In this document: positions 45,564 through 56,591 of the stretch, piece by piece | How positions within the stretch are numbered: the first letter of the stretch is position 1 | Layout of the letters: every line of letters begins with the position of its first letter | Assembly: GCF_009674485.1 (NCBI RefSeq) | Contig: NZ_WKJJ01000015.1 | Span: 169,564-233,563 of the forward strand | DNA: 64,000 nucleotides | Source: Pseudoduganella rivuli | GTDB lineage: Bacteria > Pseudomonadota > Gammaproteobacteria > Burkholderiales > Burkholderiaceae_D | Direction: 5' to 3' | Made by a program: the position numbers and the translations under genes | The notes under the pieces: model-generated | What the model saw: only the letters and a program-made list of their open reading frames with translations | The model's database searches: none | Told to the model about the DNA's origin: nothing

Positions 45564-46298
45564 TTACATGCCCAGATAGGCGCTTTGCACCTGTTCGTTG
45601 TCCAGCAATTCCGGCCCCGGACCGGACAGCGTGATGGCGCCGGTTTCGATCACGTAGCCGACGTCGGCAATCGCCAGCGCCGCATGGGCATTTTGCTCGA
45701 CCAGGAAAATCGTGATGCCCTGGTCGCGCAGGCTGGCCACCGTGCGGAAGATTTCCGCGATCAGCAGCGGCGCCAGGCCCATGCTGGGTTCGTCCAGCAG
45801 CAGCACGGAAGGCTTGCCCATCAGCGCGCGCGCCATCGCCAGCATTTGCTGCTGGCCGCCGGACAAGGTGCCGGCCGGCAGCAGCCGTTTTTCCTTCAGC
45901 ACCGGGAACAGTGCATACATACGCTCCATCTGTTCGGCGGTTTCGCCCTTTGGCCGGGTAAAGGCGCCCAGCTTCAGGTTGTCTTCAATGCTCATCGGCC
46001 CGAACACTTGCCGGCCTTCCGGTACCTGGCAAATGCCGGCACGCACGCGCTGGTCGGCGCTGGCGCGCGTGATGTCCGCGCCGGCCAGCCGGATGGTGCC
46101 GCCGCTGACCGGCTGCACACCGGAAATCGCACGCAACAGTGTGGTCTTGCCGGCGCCGTTGGCGCCCACCAGCGCCACCAGCTGGCCCCGGCGCACGTCG
46201 ATATCGATGCCGTGCAAGGCCTGGATGCGGCCGTAGTGGCTGGTCAGGCCGCGGATTTCCAGCAACGGTTCGCTTTGGTTATTCATGGTGTCCCTCAT
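45564..46298 (-). CDS. livF: Branched-chain-amino-acid-type ABC transporter ATPase (LivF family)
   Basis: A 244-residue ATPase with Walker A GANGAGKTTLLRA, signature LSGGQQQMLAMARAL, Walker B VLLLDEPSMGLAP and the switch His region. It pairs with the LivG-like ATPase to drive import. Its position inside the phenylacetate operon suggests the cargo is phenylacetate or a related aromatic acid rather than leucine. The start overlaps the livG-like stop by 4 bp (ATGA). Confidence 0.93.
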   Translation of the reverse strand: MRDTMNNQSEPLLEIRGLTSHYGRIQALHGIDIDVRRGQLVALVGANGAGKTTLLRAISGVQPVSGGTIRLAGADITRASADQRVRAGICQVPEGRQVFGPMSIEDNLKLGAFTRPKGETAEQMERMYALFPVLKEKRLLPAGTLSGGQQQMLAMARALMGKPSVLLLDEPSMGLAPLLIAEIFRTVASLRDQGITIFLVEQNAHAALAIADVGYVIETGAITLSGPGPELLDNEQVQSAYLGM

Positions 46299-47050
46299 GC
46301 CGCCGCCCCCAGGTAGGCCGCCACCACGGCCGGATTGGCCCGCACTTCGGCAGCAGTGCCCTCGGCCAGCTTTTTGCCATAGTCCAGCACCAGGATATGG
46401 TCGGACAAATTCATCACCAGTTTCATGTCGTGCTCGACCAGCACCACCGTCACGCCCGATTGCGCCACCTTGCGGATCAGCGCTTCGATTTCACCGGTTT
46501 CCGTGTGGTTCAAGCCGGCCGCCGGTTCATCCAGCAACAGCACCTTCGGCTGCGCCGCCAGCGCCCGCGCGATTTCCAGCCGTTTCAACGCGCCGTATGG
46601 CATCTGGCTGGCGTGCGCATCGACATATTTGCCGACACCGGCGAACTCCATCAGCCGCGCCGCTTCATCGCGGCACGCCGCGTCAGCCTTGCGCACCGAC
46701 GGCAGCCGCAGCATCGATGCGAACAGGTTCTGGTTCAGCCGCAAATGGGCGCCGACCATCACGTTCTCGATGGCGGACATGTTCATGCACACTTGCAGGT
46801 TCTGGAAAGTGCGGCTCATGCCGCGCCGCGCCAGCAAGTCCGGCGACATGCCGGCCACGTTTTCCCCGCGCAGCACGACCTGGCCGCTGGTCGGCGTGTA
46901 CACGCCCGTGACCAGGTTGAACAGCGTGGTCTTGCCTGCGCCATTCGGTCCGATCACCGCATGGATACTGCCTTCCTTCACGGTGAAGCTGACATCCTGT
47001 ACCGCGTGCACGCCGCCAAAGCTTTTTGACAGGTTTTGTATGGTCAGCAT
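46295..47050 (-). CDS. livG: Branched-chain-amino-acid-type ABC transporter ATPase (LivG family)
   Basis: A 251-residue ATPase with Walker A GPNGAGKTTLFNL, a degenerate signature (MPYGALKRLEIARAL) usual for LivG, Walker B VLLLDEPAAGLN and C-terminal extension AAEVRANPAVVAAYLG. It is the second ATPase of the transporter. One base separates it from the preceding permease gene, so synthesis is coupled. Confidence 0.93.
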   Translation of the reverse strand: MLTIQNLSKSFGGVHAVQDVSFTVKEGSIHAVIGPNGAGKTTLFNLVTGVYTPTSGQVVLRGENVAGMSPDLLARRGMSRTFQNLQVCMNMSAIENVMVGAHLRLNQNLFASMLRLPSVRKADAACRDEAARLMEFAGVGKYVDAHASQMPYGALKRLEIARALAAQPKVLLLDEPAAGLNHTETGEIEALIRKVAQSGVTVVLVEHDMKLVMNLSDHILVLDYGKKLAEGTAAEVRANPAVVAAYLGAAA

Positions 47051-47051
47051 G

Positions 47052-47990
47052 TCAGCCCCGCTTCCTTGCGGAGAACATCAGGCCCACGCTCGGCACCAGC
47101 CCGCGCGGCAGGAAAATCATCGTGGCCATCAGGATCGCGCCAAACACCACCACTTCCCAGCCTTCGAAGGCGGACAACAATTGCGGCAGCAACGTCAGCA
47201 GCGCGGCGCCCAGGATGGAACCGAACACGGACGCCATGCCGCCCACCACCACCATCGTCACCAGCTCGATCGAATGGAAAAACCCGGCCATGTTCGGCGT
47301 GATGAAGCCGACGTAATGCGCGCTGATGGAACCGGCAATGCTGGCCACCACGGCCGACAGTACGAATACGCGCACCTTGTAGCGCGTGGTATCGATGCCT
47401 GCCACGCGCGACGCCACTTCGGAACCGTGGATCGCCTGCAATGCGCGCCCCACCGGAGAATCGATCAGGTTCAGCGCCAGCCACGTGACGGCCAGCAGCA
47501 ACACGGCCGCCACCGCGTACCATTGCTTTTCACCCGCCACTTCGATGCCGAACGCGGACAGCGCACCCACGGCGATGCCATCCGGCCCGCCGGTCCACTG
47601 CCCTTCGTTGTTGATCGCGATGGAAATGATGATGCCCAGCCCCAGCGTGGCCATCGCCAGCGTATGGCCTTTCAGCTTCAGTACGGGACGCGCCAGCACG
47701 AACGCCAGCAAACCGGTGGCAGCCGCTCCGGCGGCCAGCGCGGCAAACGGCGGCCAGTTGTAGTTGGCGGTCAGCACCGCCGACGCATAGGCGCCCAGGC
47801 CGAAAAAACCGGCATGGCCCAGGCTGATCTGGCCGGTGTAGCCCATCAGCAGGTTCAGTCCTACCACCACCACGGCGTTCAGCGCAATGCGGATCGCCAC
47901 GTCAAAGTAATACGAGTTCGGCAACAGCAGCGGCAACACGGCCAGCACCACCGCCAGGATCAGCAAGCCACGGGTCGAAGTCTTCATCAC
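47052..47990 (-). CDS. livM: Branched-chain-amino-acid-type ABC permease (LivM family)
   Basis: A 312-residue permease with 8-9 hydrophobic helices. The segments LNLLMGYTGQISLGHAGFFGLGAYAS and GRALQAIHGSEVASRVAGID are typical of LivM; the latter is near the ATPase-coupling loop. It forms a heterodimeric channel with LivH and overlaps its stop by 4 bp. Confidence 0.93.
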   Translation of the reverse strand: MMKTSTRGLLILAVVLAVLPLLLPNSYYFDVAIRIALNAVVVVGLNLLMGYTGQISLGHAGFFGLGAYASAVLTANYNWPPFAALAAGAAATGLLAFVLARPVLKLKGHTLAMATLGLGIIISIAINNEGQWTGGPDGIAVGALSAFGIEVAGEKQWYAVAAVLLLAVTWLALNLIDSPVGRALQAIHGSEVASRVAGIDTTRYKVRVFVLSAVVASIAGSISAHYVGFITPNMAGFFHSIELVTMVVVGGMASVFGSILGAALLTLLPQLLSAFEGWEVVVFGAILMATMIFLPRGLVPSVGLMFSARKRG

Positions 47991-48862
47991 ACGCGCTCCG
48001 TGGATTTCTTGCCGAACAGGCCGGCCGGTTTGAAGAACAGGATCAGCAGGATCAGCACGAACGGCACCGCATCCTTGTAGGCGGACGAGATATAGCCGGC
48101 CGTCATGGATTCGGCCACGCCGAGGATCAGGCCGCCGGCAATCGCGCCAGCACCACCACCCAGGCCGCCCAGCACGGCCGCCACGAAGCCTTTCAGGCCC
48201 AGCATGATGCCGGCGTCATACGACGTGTACGTGATCGGCGCCACCAGGATGCCGCCGACGGCGCCCAGCAGCGCGGCCAGTCCGAACGACAGCAGCAGGA
48301 TGCGCCCGGTTGGGATGCCGACCAGTTGCGCGGCCAGCTTGTTGTGCGACGTGGCCAGCATGGCCTTGCCCAACAGCGTGCGCCCGAAGAACCAGCCCAA
48401 TGCACCGACCGTGGCCAGGGTCACGCCCAGTACCCACAGGCTTTGCGGCAGCAGGGTGGCCCCCAGCAGCGTGATCGGCGTGTCGCCGGAAAACGGCGCC
48501 AGCGCATGCGTGCCCTTGCCCAGCCAGATCTGCACCAGTCCCCGCACCACCAATGAGGCGCCGATCGTGATGATGATCAAGGTCACCACTTGCGCATTTT
48601 GTGCAGGTTCGATGACGGTCTTTTCCATCACCAGTCCCACCATGGCCGTGATCAGGATGGCGCCGATGATGGCCAGCGGCAGCGGAATGCCGGCGCCCGC
48701 CATCAGGGCTGCCAGCATTCCCCCCAGCATGATGAATTCACCCTGGGCGAAATTGATCACGCCGCTGGTGTTGTAAATGATGGTGAAGCCCAGCGCCGCC
48801 AGCGCATAGGCGGAACCCACCGTCACTCCTGAAAACAGGAATTGCAGGAATTGCGCAAACAT
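47987..48862 (-). CDS. livH: Branched-chain-amino-acid-type ABC permease (LivH family)
   Basis: A 291-residue inner-membrane permease starting FAQFLQFLFSGVTVGSAYA, with AQGEFIMLGGMLAALM and the coupling-helix region. About eight hydrophobic helices are present. It lies 17 bp after the substrate-binding protein gene and overlaps the livM-like gene. Transports whatever the binding protein delivers, probably an aromatic acid. Confidence 0.93.
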   Translation of the reverse strand: MFAQFLQFLFSGVTVGSAYALAALGFTIIYNTSGVINFAQGEFIMLGGMLAALMAGAGIPLPLAIIGAILITAMVGLVMEKTVIEPAQNAQVVTLIIITIGASLVVRGLVQIWLGKGTHALAPFSGDTPITLLGATLLPQSLWVLGVTLATVGALGWFFGRTLLGKAMLATSHNKLAAQLVGIPTGRILLLSFGLAALLGAVGGILVAPITYTSYDAGIMLGLKGFVAAVLGGLGGGAGAIAGGLILGVAESMTAGYISSAYKDAVPFVLILLILFFKPAGLFGKKSTERV

Positions 48863-48879
48863 GGTGTCGCTCCTGGCCG

Positions 48880-50028
48880 TTATTTCAGCAATTGCCAGTC
48901 GCCGTTCTTGACTTCAACCATGCGGAACGCGGACAAGTCCAGCCCCATGTGGTCGCCCGCGCTCATGTTGAACACGCCCGTGGTGCCGACAAATCCCTTG
49001 GTCTGCTCCAGCGCATTGCGCACCTTTTCCCGGTCGGTGGAACCGGCGCGCTTCATCGCATCGATGGCCAGGTTCAGCGCATCGAGCGCATAGCCGCCAA
49101 AGGTGGACGGGTCGACCTTGTAGCGGTCCTTATACGTCTTGTCGTAATTGGTGACGATATTCTTTTGCGGATCGCCGGCCGGCAGCACGTTGGCGATCAG
49201 CAGCGCCGGCGTCGGCAGGCGCACGCCTTCTGCGGCCTTGCCGGACAGCTTGATGTATTCGTCCGACGCCACGCCGTGCGACTGGTACAGCGGGATGGCC
49301 GTCATGCCCAACTGGCCGTAATTCTTGGTGACGACGGCCGGGCCCTGGCCCAGGCCGAACACGAACAGCGCCTGCACGCCGGCCGTGCCTTTGATGCGCG
49401 TCAGTTGCGCGGTCACGTCCGTGTCCTTCGGGCCATAGGTTTCGTCGGCCACCAGCGTGATGCCGTATTTGGCGGCCACTGCCTGCGTTTCCTTGCGGCC
49501 GGACGCGCCGAAGCCGCTGGTCTCGGACAGCAGCGCGACCTTGGTAATGCCGCGTTTTTTCATGTCTTCGAAGACTTTTTCCGCCGCCATGCGGTCCGTG
49601 TGCGGCGTCTTGAAGACCCACTTCTTGACGGGATCGATGATGACCACGGCGCCCGCCAGCGAAATGAACGGCATGGACGCCTTGTCGACCAGCGGCGCCA
49701 TCGCCATCGTGGCGCCGGTCGTGGTGCCGCCGATCAGCACGTCGACCTTGTCCGACTCGATCAGGCGTTTGGTGAAGCCGTTGGCCTTGCCGGCGTCGCT
49801 GCCATCGTCGTAATGCACCAGTTCGAGCTTGCGGCCCAGCACGCCGCCATCCGCGTTGACCTTCTCCACCGCCATTTGCAGGGTTTTCAGTTCCGGGTCG
49901 CCCAGGAACGCGGCCGGGCCGGATACCGACAGCACCGAACCGATCTTGATGTTTTGCGCGTACGCGCCAGCGGCGGCCACGCACAGTGCGGCGGCAACAG
50001 CGGATTGCTTGAAGAAGGCCTTGAACAT
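48880..50028 (-). CDS. Periplasmic ligand-binding protein of the LivK/aromatic-acid type
   Basis: A 382-residue type I periplasmic binding protein with signal peptide (SAVAAALCVAAAGAYAQ), then IKIGSVLSVSGPAAFLGDPE, VDVLIGGTTTGATMAMAPL and FGGYALDALNLAIDA. It delivers ligand to the LivHM permease. LivK-like proteins bind branched-chain amino acids or, in several soil bacteria, aromatic acids. The operon context favours phenylacetate or a precursor. It lies 65 bp after paaJ with no terminator seen. Confidence 0.9.
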   Translation of the reverse strand: MFKAFFKQSAVAAALCVAAAGAYAQNIKIGSVLSVSGPAAFLGDPELKTLQMAVEKVNADGGVLGRKLELVHYDDGSDAGKANGFTKRLIESDKVDVLIGGTTTGATMAMAPLVDKASMPFISLAGAVVIIDPVKKWVFKTPHTDRMAAEKVFEDMKKRGITKVALLSETSGFGASGRKETQAVAAKYGITLVADETYGPKDTDVTAQLTRIKGTAGVQALFVFGLGQGPAVVTKNYGQLGMTAIPLYQSHGVASDEYIKLSGKAAEGVRLPTPALLIANVLPAGDPQKNIVTNYDKTYKDRYKVDPSTFGGYALDALNLAIDAMKRAGSTDREKVRNALEQTKGFVGTTGVFNMSAGDHMGLDLSAFRMVEVKNGDWQLLK

Positions 50029-50093
50029 TTTTTGTGTCTCCCTTAATTTTTGGTCTGGTCAAAAAAATGCTGCTTGATGCTGGTACTTGATGC

Positions 50094-51299
50094 TTATACG
50101 CGCTCGATCACCAGTGCAATGCCCTGCCCCACGCCGATGCACATGGTGCACAGCGCATAGCGCCCGCCCGTGCGTTCCAGCTGGTTGAGCGCGGCCGTCA
50201 CCAGGCGCGCGCCGGACGCGCCCAGCGGGTGGCCGATCGCGATGGCGCCGCCGTTTGGATTCACGTGCGGCGCATCGTCCGCCAGGCCCAGGTCGCGGGT
50301 AACGGCCAGTCCTTGCGCGGCAAATGCCTCATTGAGTTCGATGACATCCATTTGTTCGATGGTCAGGCCCAGTTGCGCCAGCACTTTCTTCGACGCGGGC
50401 GACGGGCCAAAGCCCATGATGCGCGGCGCCAGGCCGGCCGTGGCCATGCCCAGCACCTTGGCGCGCGGTTTCAGGCCGTATTTGTCGACAGCGGCGCCGG
50501 ACGCCAGCAGGATCGCGCACGCGCCGTCATTGACGCCGGACGCATTCCCCGCCGTGACGGTGCCATCGGGCTTGACCACGCCTTTCAGCCTTGCCAGCAT
50601 CTCGACGGTGGTGTCGGGACGCGGATGCTCGTCGGTATCCACCACCTTCGGATCGCCTTTCTTTTGCGGGATCGTGACCGGCACGATTTCCGCCTTGAAG
50701 TGGCCGGCTGCATGGGCCGCGGCCCAGCGCTGCTGGCTGCGCACGGCAAACGCGTCCTGGTCGGCGCGGCTGATATGGAATTCCTGCGCCACGTTTTCCG
50801 CGGTTTCCGGCATCGAATCGATGCCGTATTTGGCTTTCATCAGCGGATTGACGAAGCGCCAGCCAATGGTGGTGTCCTCGATTTTCGCGCTGCGGGAATA
50901 CGCGCTGTCGGCCTTGCCCATGACGAACGGCGCGCGCGTCATGCTTTCCACGCCGCCGGCAATCACCAGTTGCGCTTCGCCGGATTTGATGGCGCGCGCG
51001 GCGATACCCACGGCATCCAGGCTGGAACCGCACAGGCGGTTGATGGTATTGGCCGGTACTTCGACCGGCAAGCCGGCCAGCAGCGCCGCCATGCGGCCCA
51101 CGTTACGGTTGTCTTCGCCCGCGCCGTTGGCGCAGCCGTAATAAATATCATCGACCTGGGTCCAGTCCACGCCCGGGTTGCGCGCCATCAGCGCGGCAAG
51201 CGGCACGGCGGCCAGGTCGTCGGCGCGCACGGACGCCAGGGCGCCGCCGTAGCGGCCAAACGGGGTGCGCACGGCGTCGCAAATGAAGGCTTCATTCAT
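50094..51299 (-). CDS. paaJ: 3-oxoadipyl-CoA / 3-oxo-5,6-dehydrosuberyl-CoA thiolase (PaaJ)
   Basis: A 401-residue thiolase. The acylated Cys is in NRLCGSSLDA, His in GGAIAIGHPLGASGARL and the second Cys in LCTMCIGVGQG. Its N-terminus NEAFICDAVRTPFGRYGGAL matches PcaF/PaaJ-type thiolases, which release acetyl-CoA in the last steps of phenylacetate degradation. The order paaK-paaJ supports PaaJ over a general acetyl-CoA acetyltransferase. It starts 10 bp after paaK. Confidence 0.93.
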   Translation of the reverse strand: MNEAFICDAVRTPFGRYGGALASVRADDLAAVPLAALMARNPGVDWTQVDDIYYGCANGAGEDNRNVGRMAALLAGLPVEVPANTINRLCGSSLDAVGIAARAIKSGEAQLVIAGGVESMTRAPFVMGKADSAYSRSAKIEDTTIGWRFVNPLMKAKYGIDSMPETAENVAQEFHISRADQDAFAVRSQQRWAAAHAAGHFKAEIVPVTIPQKKGDPKVVDTDEHPRPDTTVEMLARLKGVVKPDGTVTAGNASGVNDGACAILLASGAAVDKYGLKPRAKVLGMATAGLAPRIMGFGPSPASKKVLAQLGLTIEQMDVIELNEAFAAQGLAVTRDLGLADDAPHVNPNGGAIAIGHPLGASGARLVTAALNQLERTGGRYALCTMCIGVGQGIALVIERV

Positions 51300-51309
51300 A
51301 TTTTTTCCT

Positions 51310-52629
<1,320 letters not shown>

Positions 52630-52642
52630 GATGCTGTCTCCG

Positions 52643-53110
52643 TTATTGAATTGATTGCGGCACGGGTTGCGCAACAACCTCGCCGCTGATGCGATGCGAC
52701 TTGCCCCGGAACAGCGCAATCAACTTGCCGTCCTGGTTCTGTACCCGCACGTCATAAATGCCGCTCTTGCCCGCCAGCGCCTGTTCCTGCGCTTCGGCCG
52801 TCAGCACGTCGCCGGGGCGGCCCGGGGCCAGGTATTCAATGGTGCAGCCCGCGCCCACGGTGACGTGGTTATGGCTGTTGCACGAGAAAGCGAAGGCGCT
52901 GTCGGCCAGCGCGAAGATATAGCCGCCATGGCACGTCTGGTGGCCATTGAGCATGTCGTCGCGCACCGGCATCGTCATGCGCGCATAGCCGGGGCGGATT
53001 TCCGCCAGCACCATGCCCATGGCCTGGCTGGCGTTGTCGCGCTCGAACATGGCCGCGCCGGCGGCCTGGGCCAGGGCTTGCGCCCGTTCCGGGGATAAGG
53101 CGTCATGCAT
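52643..53110 (-). CDS. paaI: Hydroxyphenylacetyl-CoA thioesterase (PaaI)
   Basis: A 155-residue hotdog-fold thioesterase. The conserved NGHQTCHGGYIFALADSAFAF segment carries the active-site residues, and VGAGCTIEYLAPGRPGD follows. PaaI removes CoA from stalled hydroxyphenylacetyl-CoA intermediates. ATG 53110 overlaps the paaH stop. The frame is open further upstream, but that part lies inside paaH and is unlike the family. Confidence 0.93.
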   Translation of the reverse strand: MHDALSPERAQALAQAAGAAMFERDNASQAMGMVLAEIRPGYARMTMPVRDDMLNGHQTCHGGYIFALADSAFAFSCNSHNHVTVGAGCTIEYLAPGRPGDVLTAEAQEQALAGKSGIYDVRVQNQDGKLIALFRGKSHRISGEVVAQPVPQSIQ

Positions 53111-54683
53111 GGAACTTGCCTCCCGCCGCCAGTTTGCGGCGCAGCAGCGGCGACACGCGGTAGCGGTCTTCGCCATAGGCCGCGGCCAGGTTGTGCAGCA
53201 CCGTCACCACGTGGCCGATGCCGATGCTATCGGCCCACGCCAGCGGCCCTTTCGGATAATTGACACCCTTCTGCATGGCGGTGTCGGCGCCTTCCGCGCT
53301 GCACACGCCCTGGTTGACGGCGTCCGCCGCTTCATTGGCCAGCATGGCGACGGTGCGCATCACGGCCAGGCCGGGCACGTCGTCCAGCTTCGTCACGGCG
53401 AAACCGGCGGCCTGGAACAGGCCCACCACGGAGTTGAACGCGGCCGGCCGGCACTGGTCCGAGCACGCCAGCGCAATGCGGGGCGCCTTGCCATAGTCGA
53501 GCGCCAGGTCGAACACCACGGTGTCGGGATGCTTGCTGTCGCGCGCGCGCTGCGTCGCCGTGCGGCCGTCGGTCAGGTAGACGGCGGCGCCGTTGCAATG
53601 GATGGCGGGCGCGATGTCCTGGGCGTGGCCGTGCGCATTGCCTTCCAGGTGTTTTTTCAGGCCGACTTCCACGCCATGCGCGCGGAAGCGCTCCAGCAGC
53701 GCATCCATCAGCGCGGTCGACGTCACCGCGCCCATCGCATCCTGTCCCATGCTGTAGTTGGCATATTCAGGATTCGGCTGCGGCGCTTCGGTGGCAACGG
53801 CCGGCGCGACCGCGCCTTCGCCATAAGCATAGAAACCCCGGCCGGACTTGCGGCCCAGGAAACCGGCATTGACCAGTTCCTGCTGGATCACGGACGGCGT
53901 GAAGCGGGGATCGTTGTAATACGCGTTGAACACCGATTGCGTGACGGAGTAATTGACGTCGTGGCCGATCAGGTCCATCAGCTCGAACGGTCCCATGCGG
54001 AAACCGCCCGCTTCGCGCAACACCGCGTCGATGGTGGCGGGATCGGCGGCCTGCTCGTTCAGCAGGCGCAAGCCTTCCGCATAGTAGGGACGGGCCACGC
54101 GGTTGACGATGAAACCCGGCGTGGATTTCGCGTGCACGGGACTCTTGCCCCAGCGGGCCGCCGTGTCGTACACGGTTTGCGCCACGGCGCTATCGGTCGC
54201 CAGGCCGCTGATGACTTCCACCAGCGCCATCAACGGCACCGGGTTAAAGAAGTGCATGCCGACCAGGCGCTGCGGGCGGCGCAGCTTGGCGGCAATGGCG
54301 GTCACGGAAATCGACGACGTATTGGTGGCGAGGATACAATCATCGGCGACCACGCCTTCCAGGTCGGCAAACAGCGAACGCTTGACGTCGAGGTTTTCCA
54401 CGATGGCTTCCACCACCAGCGCGGCGTCGGCCACGTCGTTCAATCCCTGCGCCGCTTTCAGGCGCGCGGTGGCCGCATCGGCGTCGGCCGCCGTCATTTT
54501 CTGCTTGTCGGCCAGTTTGCGGTACACGGCGCCGATGTCGGCGATGGCCTTGGCCACGGCTTCGGGGCGGGTGTCATACAGCTTGACGATATGGCCCGCG
54601 CTTGCCGCCACTTGCGCGATGCCGGAACCCATGGCGCCGCTGCCGATGACGGCAACGACACTTCCAGCGGAAAGGGTCGCCAT
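53103..54683 (-). CDS. paaH: 3-hydroxyadipyl-CoA dehydrogenase (PaaH)
   Basis: A 526-residue NAD-dependent 3-hydroxyacyl-CoA dehydrogenase. A Rossmann fold begins VVAVIGSGAMGSGIAQVAAS; the catalytic segment MHFFNPVPLMALVEVISG contains the His. A second 3HCDH C-terminal domain makes this the long, duplicated form usual for PaaH. ATG 54683 has GGGGG seven nt upstream; ATG 54689 is too close to that site. It overlaps the paaG stop. Confidence 0.95.
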   Translation of the reverse strand: MATLSAGSVVAVIGSGAMGSGIAQVAASAGHIVKLYDTRPEAVAKAIADIGAVYRKLADKQKMTAADADAATARLKAAQGLNDVADAALVVEAIVENLDVKRSLFADLEGVVADDCILATNTSSISVTAIAAKLRRPQRLVGMHFFNPVPLMALVEVISGLATDSAVAQTVYDTAARWGKSPVHAKSTPGFIVNRVARPYYAEGLRLLNEQAADPATIDAVLREAGGFRMGPFELMDLIGHDVNYSVTQSVFNAYYNDPRFTPSVIQQELVNAGFLGRKSGRGFYAYGEGAVAPAVATEAPQPNPEYANYSMGQDAMGAVTSTALMDALLERFRAHGVEVGLKKHLEGNAHGHAQDIAPAIHCNGAAVYLTDGRTATQRARDSKHPDTVVFDLALDYGKAPRIALACSDQCRPAAFNSVVGLFQAAGFAVTKLDDVPGLAVMRTVAMLANEAADAVNQGVCSAEGADTAMQKGVNYPKGPLAWADSIGIGHVVTVLHNLAAAYGEDRYRVSPLLRRKLAAGGKFHA

Positions 54684-54685
54684 GA

Positions 54686-55477
54686 TCATTCCCCCTTGAA
54701 TTCAGGCGTGCGTTTTTCCATGAAGGCCGATACGCCTTCGCGGTAATCATGGGTATAGCCCAGTTCACGCATCATGCCCGCTTCCATTTGCAGCTGGTCC
54801 TGCAAGGTGTTGCCGTAGCTGGCTTGCAGCGCTTTCTTGGTGAACGCCAGGCCCTTGGTGGGCGCGGTGGAGAAATGCGTGGCCATCGCCATGGCTTCCG
54901 TCATCAGCACTTCGTCCGGCACGGATTTCCAGATCAGGCCCCATTCTTCCGCGCGTTCCGCCGTCAGCTTTTCGCCCAGCATGGCCAGGCCGGTGGCGCG
55001 CGCCAGGCCAATCAGGCGCGGCAAGTGCCAGGTGCCGCCGGTGTCCGGGATCAGGCCCAGTTTGCAGAACGCTTCGATGAAGCTGGCGGATTTGCCGGCA
55101 ATGACGATGTCGCACGCCAGGGCCAGGTTGGCGCCGGCGCCGGCGGCCACGCCGTTCACCGCGCAAATCACGGGCATCGGCAGGTTGCGCAATTCCATGA
55201 CCAGCGGCGCATAGAATTTTTCCACGGATTCGCCCAGGTCCACGCCCTTGGCGCCCGGCTCCACGGCGCGGTCGGACAAATCCTGGCCGGCGCAGAAACC
55301 GCGGCCCGCGCCCGTCAGCACCAGCACGCGCGCGGACTTGTCGGCCTTCACGCGGCCCAGCGCATCGCGCACCTCCAGGTGCATCGCTTGCGTGAAGCTG
55401 TTGAGTTTATCGGGACGGTTCAGGGTCAGTTTGGCGATGCCGTTGCTGATGTCAAACAGGATGTTTTCGTAGGTCAT
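54686..55477 (-). CDS. paaG: Ring-1,2-epoxyphenylacetyl-CoA isomerase (PaaG)
   Basis: A 263-residue crotonase-fold enzyme. The oxyanion-hole segments GAGRGFCAGQDLSDR and CAVNGVAAGAGANLALA are intact, and the catalytic Asp is in KLGLIPDTGGTWHLPR, which distinguishes PaaG from PaaF-type hydratases. It converts the epoxide to oxepin-CoA. No second crotonase gene (paaF) is present in this operon. It lies 31 bp after paaE. Confidence 0.94.
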   Translation of the reverse strand: MTYENILFDISNGIAKLTLNRPDKLNSFTQAMHLEVRDALGRVKADKSARVLVLTGAGRGFCAGQDLSDRAVEPGAKGVDLGESVEKFYAPLVMELRNLPMPVICAVNGVAAGAGANLALACDIVIAGKSASFIEAFCKLGLIPDTGGTWHLPRLIGLARATGLAMLGEKLTAERAEEWGLIWKSVPDEVLMTEAMAMATHFSTAPTKGLAFTKKALQASYGNTLQDQLQMEAGMMRELGYTHDYREGVSAFMEKRTPEFKGE

Positions 55478-55508
55478 GGTGTCTCCTCTGTCTCGTCTCA
55501 GTGTTTTC

Positions 55509-56585
55509 TTACTCTGCCTGGTCGAAATCGACCACCACCTTGTCCGTCACGGGGAAGCTCTGGCAGCTCAGCACGAAGCCCCGTGCGATCTCGTAATCTT
55601 CCAATGCGTAATTGACGTCCATGTCCACTTTGCCATCGAGGACCTTGCAGCGGCAGGTGGAGCAGACACCGCCCTTGCACGAATAGCGCATGTCGATGCC
55701 GGCGCGCAGGCCCGCGTCGAGGATGGATTCCTTGTCCTTGTCCATCGAGAACGTCGTGTGGTTGCCGTCCAGGACCACGGTGACTTCCGTCAGCCCGGAG
55801 CCCAGTTCGGCGGCGGCGCGCGGCTTGTGCTGGTGCTTCGGAATGCTGGCCGCGAACAGTTCGATCTTGATGTTCGATTTCGGCATGCCGGCTTCCTGCA
55901 GCGCTTCCGATACGCCGTGCATCATGTCTTCCGGGCCGCAGATGAACGCCGTGTCATAGTCGTCGGCATTGACCCACAGGCGCAGGAATTCCTTCGCCTT
56001 TTCCTTCGTGATGCGGCCGTTGAACAGTTCGATATCCTGCTGTTCGCGACTCATCACGTAGACGATGTTCAGGCGGTCCGTGTAAATATCCTTCAGGTCG
56101 CCCAGTTCGCCCTTGAAGATCACGGACGACGACGCGCGGTTGCCGTAAAACAGCGTGAAACGGCTGTTCGGTTCCGCCAGCAGCGTGGTCTTGATGATCG
56201 ACAGCATCGGCGTGATGCCGCTGCCGGCGGCGAATGCCATGTATTGCTTGCGGTTGGCGGCATCGAGCGGCACGTTGAAGTGGCCCATCGGCGGCATGAC
56301 TTCCAGCGTGCTGCCCGGCTTCAGCGCCTCGTTGGCCCAGGTCGAGAACAGGCCGCCCGGGGTGCGCTTGATGGCCACGCGCAGGCGGTTATCTTGCACG
56401 GCGGAACAGATCGAATACGAACGGCGCACATCTTCGCCATTGATATGGGTGCGCAGGGTCAGGTGCTGGCCTTGCTGGTACTGGAAACTTTGCTGCAACT
56501 CGGGCGGCACGGCAAAGGTGACGGCGATGCAGTCGCGCGTTTCATGATTCACCGCGGCGACGGACAGCGGATAGAATTTGCTCAT
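55509..56585 (-). CDS. paaE: Phenylacetyl-CoA epoxidase reductase subunit (PaaE)
   Basis: A 358-residue flavin reductase. An FNR-type FAD/NADPH domain comes first (RRSYSICSAVQDNRLRVAIK; FAAGSGITPMLSIIKTTL), then a C-terminal plant-type 2Fe-2S ferredoxin domain with RYSCKGGVCSTCRCKV and a final Cys in FVLSCQSFP. It passes electrons from NADPH to the PaaABC di-iron epoxidase. It follows paaD by 6 bp. Confidence 0.95.
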   Translation of the reverse strand: MSKFYPLSVAAVNHETRDCIAVTFAVPPELQQSFQYQQGQHLTLRTHINGEDVRRSYSICSAVQDNRLRVAIKRTPGGLFSTWANEALKPGSTLEVMPPMGHFNVPLDAANRKQYMAFAAGSGITPMLSIIKTTLLAEPNSRFTLFYGNRASSSVIFKGELGDLKDIYTDRLNIVYVMSREQQDIELFNGRITKEKAKEFLRLWVNADDYDTAFICGPEDMMHGVSEALQEAGMPKSNIKIELFAASIPKHQHKPRAAAELGSGLTEVTVVLDGNHTTFSMDKDKESILDAGLRAGIDMRYSCKGGVCSTCRCKVLDGKVDMDVNYALEDYEIARGFVLSCQSFPVTDKVVVDFDQAE

Positions 56586-56591
56586 ATTTTT